Shown here one piece after another: positions 25,684-31,455 of a stretch of 44,142 nucleotides of DNA; the first letter of the stretch is position 1; each line of letters starts with the position of its first letter. A program made the position numbers and the translations under genes. Below the pieces are notes generated by a model that had not been told where the DNA came from, ran no database searches, and saw only the letters and a program-made list of their open reading frames with translations. The stretch is from the NCBI GenBank assembly GCA_025361185.1, contig JANYAR010000182.1:1-44142 (forward strand), written 5' to 3'. Source of the stretch: Alphaproteobacteria bacterium (lineage in GTDB: Bacteria; Pseudomonadota; Alphaproteobacteria; Micropepsales; Micropepsaceae).

Positions 25684-25750
25684 ATTAAGCTTTCCGAAAC
25701 CATGTTCCGGCACCCTTGCCGGGAGTTTCAACAATGTAAGGGTTGGGTCC

Positions 25751-25987
25751 ATGAGTTCCAATGTCGAGAATGTCAAAGTTGAAATCTCGGTGGTGCTGGG
25801 CAGCTCGGTGATACCGATGCACCAGCTGCTGCGCATGGGCCGTGGCGCCGTGATCGAGCTGGACAGCCATCAGGATGACCCCGTGACCATTCTGGCCAAT
25901 GACAAGCCGGTGGCCAAAGGCGAAATCCACATTCAGGGCGACAAGATCGCGGTTACGGTGGTCGACCTGCTGAAGGGTTATACATAA
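25751..25987 (+). CDS. FliN-like SpoA-domain protein
   Basis: The 78-residue product is essentially one SpoA (FliN/FliM C-terminal) domain. [20 protein letters not shown] is followed by [30 protein letters not shown] and VDLLKG. FliN forms the flagellar C-ring; type III secretion SctQ shares the fold. The protein is shorter than usual FliN because the N-terminal extension is nearly absent. No flagellar or type III genes are nearby, so it is isolated here. AAGGG eight bases upstream is the ribosome-binding site. It is divergent from lipB. Confidence 0.85.
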   Translation: MSSNVENVKVEISVVLGSSVIPMHQLLRMGRGAVIELDSHQDDPVTILANDKPVAKGEIHIQGDKIAVTVVDLLKGYT

Positions 25988-26005
25988 TACAATATTTTAC
26001 TGTAT
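25987..26005 (+). promoter_or_regulatory. AT-rich dyad upstream of the sulfur-assimilation genes
   Basis: ATACA (25987-25991) and TGTAT (26001-26005) form a dyad with nine bases between. It overlaps a TATAAT at 26003-26008 in a markedly AT-rich patch unlike its surroundings. It could be an operator over a promoter for the siroheme dehydrogenase-cysH pair. No good -35 accompanies the TATAAT, so the promoter is uncertain. Confidence 0.3.
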
Positions 26006-26054
26006 AATAATTTATTCTCCACTCAATTCTTGCATTTTAGCCCCCGCGGGCATA

Positions 26055-26073
26055 CCTCTCCTCAACTGAGAGG
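26055..26073 (+). promoter_or_regulatory. hairpin that would hide the ribosome-binding site of the siroheme dehydrogenase gene
   Basis: CCTCTC (26055-26060) pairs with GAGAGG (26068-26073) around a seven-base loop. GAGAGG is the likely Shine-Dalgarno sequence, five bases before ATG 26079. When folded, the site would be blocked, suggesting translational control. No larger riboswitch fold was recognised. Confidence 0.45.
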
Positions 26074-26078
26074 GCTTG

Positions 26079-26582
26079 ATGCTTCCCCTTGTCCTGAACC
26101 CCGTCAATCTCAAGGCCGGCCTGGCTGGCCGGGGGCCTGAGCGCGACCGCAGGGCAGCGTTGCTGGCCGAGGCGGGGGTCGAGGTGCGTGTACTGCCCGA
26201 CGACGCCCCCGACGCCGTCCTGGCCTCCCTGCAGGTGCTGTTTGTGGCGGGCCTGCCGGAAGGCGAAGCCCGCGATCTGGCGGCCCGTGCCCGGGCGCAG
26301 GGCGTGCTGGTCAATGTCGAAGATGTGCTGCCGCTTTGCGATTTCCATGTCCCCGCCGTGGTTCGCCGGGGCGACCTGCTGCTGACCGCCTCAACCGGAG
26401 GGCAGGTGCCGGGGCTGGCGCGCGTCCTGCGCGAGGCCCTGGCCGACCAGTTCGGGCCGGAATGGTCCGGGCGGCTCAAGGAACTGGGTCTGGCCCGCGC
26501 CAAATGGCGCGCCGAAGGTCTGGCCCCGCACGAAGTTTCCCAGAATGTGCGTGACCTTGTCATGCGGATGGGCTGGCTATGA
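26079..26582 (+). CDS. siroheme synthase N-terminal domain protein (precorrin-2 dehydrogenase/ferrochelatase)
   Basis: This single-domain Met8p/CysG-N protein would oxidise precorrin-2 to sirohydrochlorin and insert iron to make siroheme for sulfite reductase. From ATG 26079 it has 167 residues. The nucleotide-binding turn is GRGP at 17-20, and the motif VNVEDVLPLCDFHVPA contains Asp82 at the position of the catalytic Asp of CysG. RRGDLLLTASTGGQVPGLAR follows. The methyltransferase half of full CysG is absent and must be encoded elsewhere. It overlaps cysH by four bases. Confidence 0.88.
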   Translation: MLPLVLNPVNLKAGLAGRGPERDRRAALLAEAGVEVRVLPDDAPDAVLASLQVLFVAGLPEGEARDLAARARAQGVLVNVEDVLPLCDFHVPAVVRRGDLLLTASTGGQVPGLARVLREALADQFGPEWSGRLKELGLARAKWRAEGLAPHEVSQNVRDLVMRMGWL

Positions 26583-27343
26583 GCAACGTCACCGTTATCG
26601 ACACCAAGCGTGGGATTGCACCGCGCCCTGGGGCCACTGACGCAACAGTGTCCGCGCATCTGAAAGAATTGCAGGACAAGGCCGCGGGCCGCGACGCCCA
26701 CGGCATTCTGGAATTGGCGCTCACCGGCGAGTTCGCCGGCAAGACGGCGGTGGTGTCTTCCTTTGGTGCGGAGTCGGCGGTGCTGCTGAAGCTGGTGGCC
26801 GATATCGATCCCAATACTCCCATCCTGTTCCTCAATACCGGCAAGCTGTTCGGCGAGACCCTGCGTTATCGCGACCGGCTGCAGGATGTGTTGGGGCTGG
26901 GTGATGTCCGCTCGCTGGCGCCCAGCCTGGAAGCGCGCGAGAAGAACGATCCCGACGGCACCTTGTGGTCGCGGGACACCGATGCCTGCTGCGATTTCCG
27001 CAAGACCATTCCGCTGGCCAAGGCGCTGGCGCCGTTCCAGGCGCAGGTGACGGGCCGCAAGCGGTTCCAGACCCGTGAGCGTGCCGACATGCTGCCGGTG
27101 GAATATTCCGCCGGCCGTTATCGCTTCAACCCGCTGTGGCAGTGGGACCTGCAGCAGCTGGAAGCCTTTGCCGAACGCAACAACCTGCCGCGCCATCCTT
27201 TGGTCGAGGACGGTTATCCCTCCATCGGCTGCATGCCCTGCACCCGCCGGGTCCAGGCCGGCGAGGACTACCGCGCCGGCCGCTGGTCGGGCCTGGATAA
27301 GGATGAGTGCGGTATCCACCTCACTGACGGCGGCGGCATCTAA
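26579..27343 (+). CDS. cysH: adenylylsulfate (APS/PAPS) reductase
   Basis: CysH reduces activated sulfate to sulfite with thioredoxin. The 254-residue product has SSFGAESAVLL near the P-loop-like site, Cys137-Cys138 (DACCDFRK), Cys218 and Cys221 (IGCMPCTR), and the catalytic Cys244 in ECGIH. The CC plus CxxC set binds a [4Fe-4S] cluster and marks the APS-reducing type rather than the cluster-free PAPS type. The ATG overlaps the upstream stop (ATGA). Sulfite reductase (cysI), often beside these genes in alphaproteobacteria, is not here. Confidence 0.94.
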   Translation: MSNVTVIDTKRGIAPRPGATDATVSAHLKELQDKAAGRDAHGILELALTGEFAGKTAVVSSFGAESAVLLKLVADIDPNTPILFLNTGKLFGETLRYRDRLQDVLGLGDVRSLAPSLEAREKNDPDGTLWSRDTDACCDFRKTIPLAKALAPFQAQVTGRKRFQTRERADMLPVEYSAGRYRFNPLWQWDLQQLEAFAERNNLPRHPLVEDGYPSIGCMPCTRRVQAGEDYRAGRWSGLDKDECGIHLTDGGGI

Positions 27344-27378
27344 GGCTGCTTGCCCTGACGGGGCGCGCTTGCTAAACC

Positions 27379-27405
27379 CCCCGTCCTACCGGGGATATTT
27401 CCCTT
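27379..27405 (+). terminator. weak terminator-like hairpin after cysH
   Basis: CCCCG (27379-27383) pairs with CGGGG (27390-27394) around a six-base loop, followed by a T-rich stretch (ATATTTCCCTTTT). The stem is short. It lies between cysH and the tRNA gene and could end the cysH transcript. Confidence 0.35.
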
Positions 27406-27412
27406 TTGATGT

Positions 27413-27496
27413 GCGGCCATGGCGGAACGGTAGACGCGCTAGCTTGAGGTGCTAGTGGGGCAACCCGTGGAAGTTCGAGTCTTCTTGGCCGCACCA
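27413..27496 (+). tRNA. tRNA-Leu (anticodon GAG)
   Basis: The acceptor strands GCGGCCA (27413-27419) and TGGCCGC (27486-27492) pair perfectly, followed by discriminator A and an encoded CCA. The anticodon stem CTAGC/GCTAG encloses the loop TTGAGGT, giving anticodon GAG, which reads CTC and CTT leucine codons. A long variable arm and the T-loop TTCGAGT complete a class II tRNA of 84 bases. A perfect palindrome begins within its CCA end. Confidence 0.95.
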
Positions 27497-27606
27497 TTCA
27501 TTCGACCCGCGTTGCGGGTCGAATGAATGACAAGCGGCCCTAGGCGGCCTAGCGCCAGCGTAGTGGCCGCGCGTAGGGAGCCGCGCGTCAGGCGAAAGCA
27601 CTGACT
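27495..27606 (+). repeat. palindromic repeat element, copy A
   Basis: CATTCATTCGACCCGC (27495-27510) and its exact complement (27514-27529) form 16 pairs around the loop GTT. A GC-rich tail follows with the blocks GGCCTAGCGCCAGCG, GCCGCGCGTAGGG and CAGGCGAAA. The tail also repeats CCGCGCGT at 27567 and 27581. The same palindrome-plus-tail occurs at 29933-30055. It lies against the tRNA 3' end and may serve as its processing or termination signal, though no T run follows. Confidence 0.75.
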
Positions 27607-27685
27607 TTTCCATAAAGAACGATCGGGCGTTTGAATGCCAAGCCCGCCCACGCGCTGGCCACGCTCAGAAATGACGATGATCGGC

Positions 27686-28471
27686 TTACTTGCGTGCCCC
27701 AGGCACCGGACCGAGCCGTTTCTTGCCGACAGCGATGTCATCGATCCAAACCGTAAAACCTTCGTCCGTGGCAGGCTGATAATTTGTAAACCCGATCGAC
27801 AGGGTCTGGAATGCGGCGGGAATTTCGATGCCTTCAAAGTTGCCCGCGCCTTTGTGCTGGCCGATGTCAGCGACTTCCTTCCCATTGACGAAAAACGCAT
27901 ATGACTGTGTCGCGGCATCGACGTGCCATTCGAGCAAACTCCATTCGTCGTTGAATTTCTGCATGGTCGCGGACTTCGGACCGAATTCCTTCCGCCCGTT
28001 CGGCGGCTGGACGTTATAGAAATAGTTGAAGTCGCCATTGGGATAAAATAGCAGGGTGGCCAGACGCACATCGATCAGATCATTCGCGAGCGGGCTGGTG
28101 GCTTTGCCGTCGACCAAGGTGGCATGAATAAGCCGTCCCGTAGGCATCGGCGTCGGCGTCTTGACCTTATAGTAAAGCCGGCCCCAATGCTCACCGCCAA
28201 GCGCCGCGACCTTGTCGGGGGCGAGGCTGATGAAGCGTCCGCCTCTTACAGCGGGCTCAACCCTCAATGCATGCTTGCCGCTGTGGGCCACGCCTTCTTC
28301 GACGCCAATGTCACCGGTTTTGGTGAAGCCGGTTGGAACCGCGCCGACGGGCGTTGATTCAAAATCGTCCGATAGAATGGTGCCGGGCGAAGAACGGCTG
28401 GCAGGCGGCTGGTTATTGGCGCAGCCGCAAACAACAATACTCAGCGCCACCGCCGCGAATGAAATCTTCAT
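27686..28471 (-). CDS. putative lipoprotein with concanavalin-like fold
   Basis: The 261-residue product has a lipoprotein signal with Cys17 in VVCGC. The mature part starts with a Pro/Ser linker and then DDFESTPVGAVPTGF. The pattern DFE..P.G, a G-x-H-A-L-R-V turn near residue 65, and closing WIDDIAVG resemble jelly-roll carbohydrate-binding or lyase-like domains. No catalytic residues can be named. By eye it is less GC-rich than neighbouring genes. It lies between the two copies of the palindromic element and is transcribed against the tRNA gene. Confidence 0.75.
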   Translation of the reverse strand: MKISFAAVALSIVVCGCANNQPPASRSSPGTILSDDFESTPVGAVPTGFTKTGDIGVEEGVAHSGKHALRVEPAVRGGRFISLAPDKVAALGGEHWGRLYYKVKTPTPMPTGRLIHATLVDGKATSPLANDLIDVRLATLLFYPNGDFNYFYNVQPPNGRKEFGPKSATMQKFNDEWSLLEWHVDAATQSYAFFVNGKEVADIGQHKGAGNFEGIEIPAAFQTLSIGFTNYQPATDEGFTVWIDDIAVGKKRLGPVPGARK

Positions 28472-28672
28472 GGAAAGTCCCCAATCCCATTTATCAGGCC
28501 CAATTGAACGATGAACCTATCGGCTCACCTTGAAAGGGTCCATATCCCGGTGTTGTCGTTGCCGGTTTCGACTCGGCTATCGACTGGAATGAGAGGGAAG
28601 GCGAAGGTTTGGTGCCTAAAATACCTGTAATGCTTCAAAGGGTATTTGGCGTGGAAGCCGTCATCGCCCCGA
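28472..28672. other. 201-base non-coding gap
   Basis: This stretch separates the lipoprotein start from the hydrolase stop, both on the minus strand. It should hold the lipoprotein promoter, but I see no clear -35/-10 pair, hairpin terminator or repeat. Confidence 0.4.
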
Positions 28673-29668
28673 TCAGACACGAACACCAGGCGGCATGGAC
28701 AAAAAGCCGTGCGCCGCGTGCCAGAACTGGGCCCTGTTGATCCCCAAAACCAGCGCGTGCGCGGCATCGGGCAGGACGATGAACTGCTTGTCGCCGCCCG
28801 GCAGCTTGCCGAAGAATTCCTGCAGGTCCGCCATGGTGGCGATGCCGTCAAATTCTCCCCGGGTCAGCAGCACCGGCACGGCAAGTTTCAGCGGATCCAC
28901 CACCGGCAAATTCGCCGTCATGTCGAGATAGGTGCCGGTGGGCACATCGTCCCCCATCGGCAATTCGGCGGCGATCATCGCCTCGGCCACCGCCATGTCA
29001 TAAACCTCGGGCTTGTCGCGGGTGAAAATACTGCGGATCTGTTCCGGGCCGCGCGGCCGGCGGGCATGGGTGCGATAGAATTCCGTCTGCTTGGCGCGAT
29101 CCGTCAGGGTGGGCGAGCCCGCGCCGGTATAGGTGAAGGCGGACAGAACCAGGCGCTCGACATGCTCGCGGTGTTGCTGGGCGAACAGCCCGCAGCGCAA
29201 CGCGCCCGAGGACTCGCCCATATAGTGATAGCGGCTGCGGCCGGTTTCTTTTTGCAGCACGCTCACGGCGGCCAGAAGATCGGCGGCGCCGCTGGCGATG
29301 TCGGAGTTGCTGGCGGTGCGGCTGGAGCGGCCATAGCCTTCGTGATCCATGGTCCAGACGTCATAGCCCAGCCGGGCGAAGGCGTTCATGGTGGAATATT
29401 CGCCCTTGCCCGGCACCGTGAGGTCGAAGCTGGAGCGGGAGGAGTTGGACGATCCATGGACCAGGAACAGCACCGGCTTGGGCGGCTCCCCGGCCTTGGG
29501 TGCGCCCAGGCGTTTGCGGTACATGTTGAGCCGCACTTCGCCCTTCTGCGCCCAATATTCGCCGCTCCAGATCGCTGCTTGTGCCGCTTCGGCCGGCGCA
29601 GCCGCGCCCAGCGCCAGCGCGCCGCCCAGCACAAGGGCGTCGCGCCGCGACGGTCCGGTATTGGTCAT
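28673..29668 (-). CDS. Tat-exported alpha/beta hydrolase
   Basis: From ATG 29668 the product is 331 residues, with GGAGG five bases upstream. It opens with a twin-arginine signal (PSRRDALVLGGALALG), so it is probably exported folded. The alpha/beta-hydrolase fold shows FLVHGSSNSSRSS as the oxyanion region, the nucleophile Ser153 in GESSG (151-155), Asp274 in GEFDG and His304 in DAAHAL. The order is right for a complete triad. Substrate is unknown; an esterase or lipase-like role is possible. It lies inside the region bounded by the two palindromic elements. Confidence 0.88.
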   Translation of the reverse strand: MTNTGPSRRDALVLGGALALGAAAPAEAAQAAIWSGEYWAQKGEVRLNMYRKRLGAPKAGEPPKPVLFLVHGSSNSSRSSFDLTVPGKGEYSTMNAFARLGYDVWTMDHEGYGRSSRTASNSDIASGAADLLAAVSVLQKETGRSRYHYMGESSGALRCGLFAQQHREHVERLVLSAFTYTGAGSPTLTDRAKQTEFYRTHARRPRGPEQIRSIFTRDKPEVYDMAVAEAMIAAELPMGDDVPTGTYLDMTANLPVVDPLKLAVPVLLTRGEFDGIATMADLQEFFGKLPGGDKQFIVLPDAAHALVLGINRAQFWHAAHGFLSMPPGVRV

Positions 29669-29710
29669 GCGATCCTCCACGATTGCGGTGACAGGAGCAA
29701 TATTCTCCCT

Positions 29711-29737
29711 TGTTCTGAATTTCTAATTCTGTGAACA
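29711..29737 (-). promoter_or_regulatory. inverted repeat upstream of the hydrolase gene
   Basis: TGTTC (29711-29715) and GAACA (29733-29737) enclose GAATT (29717-29721) and AATTC (29725-29729). The dyad is slightly asymmetric and lies 43-69 bases before the hydrolase start, where an operator could sit. No matching regulator gene is adjacent. Confidence 0.3.
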
Positions 29738-29932
29738 CGATACATGATTGACCATGCAATCACTGTCCAACTGGCCAACGAACATACGCCTTGATATCCC
29801 CGTGCATTCCGCACGCCCCGATGGGTGGGGGCGCCGCGCCAAACAGCCGTTAGGCTTCAAAGCAGCGGTTAGCGGCCTCACCATTGTGTAAGCCCTTGAA
29901 AAATCAAGATTGTATCAGAATTCTTGACCGCA

Positions 29933-30055
29933 CATCCATTCGCGCCGCAACGCGGCGCGAATGGATGACAAGCGCGGCCTAGCGCCAGCGGTCGCTAGCG
30001 GCAGCGTAGTGCGAGGGCCGCGCGTAGGGCGGCCGGGGCAGGCGAAAACTCAGTC
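29933..30055 (+). repeat. palindromic repeat element, copy B
   Basis: CATCCATTCGCGCCGC (29933-29948) and its exact complement (29952-29967) form 16 pairs around the loop AAC. It differs from copy A at three stem positions, each compensated in the other arm, and its loop is the reverse complement of that of copy A. The tail shares GGCCTAGCGCCAGCG, AGCGTAGTG, GCCGCGCGTAGGG and CAGGCGAAA with copy A, with insertions between. The same orientation and block order show common descent. Confidence 0.75.
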
Positions 30056-30151
30056 CCACCTTTTTCCGCACCAGTCGCCTTGAATGCCGTTCCGCCCCTG
30101 CCGGCCTGGGGATCGCCTATATTGGCAAAAGTTATAGAGGTCCGCGGCCGC

Positions 30152-30186
30152 CCAGCGGTTACCACTGGCCAGCGGTTACCACTAGG
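30152..30186 (+). promoter_or_regulatory. tandem 17-bp imperfect palindromes (candidate operators)
   Basis: CCAGCGGTTACCACTGG (30152-30168) is followed at once by CCAGCGGTTACCACTAGG (30169-30186). The first copy is itself symmetric: CCAG.GGT.ACC.CTGG. Two adjacent dyads 46-80 bases before an efflux operon suit a repressor such as a TetR-family dimer. No such regulator is encoded beside it. No clear promoter pair was found nearby. Confidence 0.5.
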
Positions 30187-30231
30187 AAGTGTTTCTGCGG
30201 TTAAATAAGAAAAATTCCAGGGGCCATCTGC

Positions 30232-31455
30232 GTGACGTTTCCACCGGACAGGGAAAAATTCAACGTGCCGGAGTCGTTCGCCGGCCGTCTGCCCCATGCG
30301 CGCACCTGGATCATCGGCGGTGGACTGCTGGTCCTGGTGCTGGGCGGCTATTGGTATTTGGGCAGCCGTGGCGACAGCGGCGCCGACCGGCGCGGCAATG
30401 CCGCCCCGGTGCGGGTGGCGGTGGTGGAACAGCGCGACATGGCGGTGGTCGAGCGCAGTCTGGGCTCGGTCGTCGCCAATACCCTGGTCCAGCTCAGCGC
30501 CCGCGTACAGGGAACGCTGGAAAGCGCCCACTTCAAAGAGGGGCAGTTCGTCAAGAAGGACGAGTTGCTGTTCCAGATAGATCCAAGGCCCTTCCAGGCC
30601 GCGCTGGCCCAGGCGGAAGCGATCTATCGCCGCGATCAGGCGCAGCTGACCAACGCCCTGCGCGACAAGCAACGCTATGCCACATTGCGCCAGCAGGGCG
30701 CGATCTCCGCCCAGCAAAGCGATACCTCCGATACCAATGCCGATGTGGTCTCCGCCACAGTCGCCGCCGACAAGGCGGCGCTGGACATGGCGCGGCTGAA
30801 CCTGGGCTATTCGCAGATCCGCTCGCCGGTCGATGGCAAGACCGGGCCGATCCTGGTTCAGCCCGGCAACATGATTTCCAGTTCCAACGGCGCCACCGCG
30901 GCCCTGGTCACCATCGCGCAGGTGCGGCCGATCAAGATTTCCTTCACCCTGCCGCAGAGCGATCTGCCCCGCATCCAGGCGCGCCAGCAGACCCAGCCGC
31001 TACTGGCGAGCTTGGACGTGCACGACCGCGCCGGACACATCCTGGCCGCGCCGGTGGATTTCACCAGCAATATCGTCAGCAATCAAAGCGGCACCATCGA
31101 ACTGCGCGCCACCTTTGCCAACACCGACCTGTCGCTGGTGCCGGGCCAGCTGGTGAATGTGACGGTGCAGTTGAATGACATTCCCCATGCGCTGGTGGTG
31201 GCGCGCGATGCGATCAACGACAGCCCCAGCGGCTCCTTCGTGTTCGTCGTCAGAGAGGGCAAGGCATTCCAGACCCCAGTGGAGGTGTTGACCGATGACG
31301 GCACCAACGCCGCCATCTCGGGCAGCGGCGTGGCAGCCGGCGACACCGTGGTGATCGAAGGCCAACTCAGAGTGACGCCGGGCGGCGCGGTGCGGGTGCT
31401 GGGCGCCAAGGGCAGCGTCCCTGCGGCGCGCAAGGGCGCGCGGCCCAAGCCATGA
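30232..31455 (+). CDS. RND efflux periplasmic adaptor (MdtA/AcrA-like)
   Basis: Adaptor proteins bridge an inner-membrane RND pump to an outer-membrane channel. The 407-residue product starts at GTG 30232, with AGGGG eight bases before it. A membrane anchor lies at about 25-43 (TWIIGGGLLVLVLGGYWYL). The barrel-sandwich half-motif GTLESAHFKEGQFVKKDELLFQI is followed by a helical hairpin to about 190 and the returning half SPVDGKTGPILVQPGNMI. Beta-barrel and membrane-proximal domains complete it. It overlaps the pump gene by four bases, giving an operon. Confidence 0.92.
   Translation: MTFPPDREKFNVPESFAGRLPHARTWIIGGGLLVLVLGGYWYLGSRGDSGADRRGNAAPVRVAVVEQRDMAVVERSLGSVVANTLVQLSARVQGTLESAHFKEGQFVKKDELLFQIDPRPFQAALAQAEAIYRRDQAQLTNALRDKQRYATLRQQGAISAQQSDTSDTNADVVSATVAADKAALDMARLNLGYSQIRSPVDGKTGPILVQPGNMISSSNGATAALVTIAQVRPIKISFTLPQSDLPRIQARQQTQPLLASLDVHDRAGHILAAPVDFTSNIVSNQSGTIELRATFANTDLSLVPGQLVNVTVQLNDIPHALVVARDAINDSPSGSFVFVVREGKAFQTPVEVLTDDGTNAAISGSGVAAGDTVVIEGQLRVTPGGAVRVLGAKGSVPAARKGARPKP

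Larger units (their letters stand above)
29738..30231. other. intergenic region with repeat copy B and tandem palindromes
   Basis: The 563-base gap between the divergent hydrolase and adaptor genes has no coding gene that I can support. It contains the hydrolase upstream dyad, a small hairpin CTTGA/TCAAG at 29895-29908, a 13-base near-copy of the tRNA-Leu 3' end at 29921-29933, repeat copy B and the tandem 17-bp palindromes before the adaptor gene. Confidence 0.6.

Noticed and set aside
25988..26078. SAM-type riboswitch before the sulfur genes
   Set aside because: Only a simple 6-bp hairpin is present; no pseudoknot or multi-stem core could be found in 90 bases.
27413..30055. A complete integrated element at tRNA-Leu
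   Set aside because: There is no integrase, excisionase or transposase gene between the repeats, so only a remnant or duplication can be proposed.
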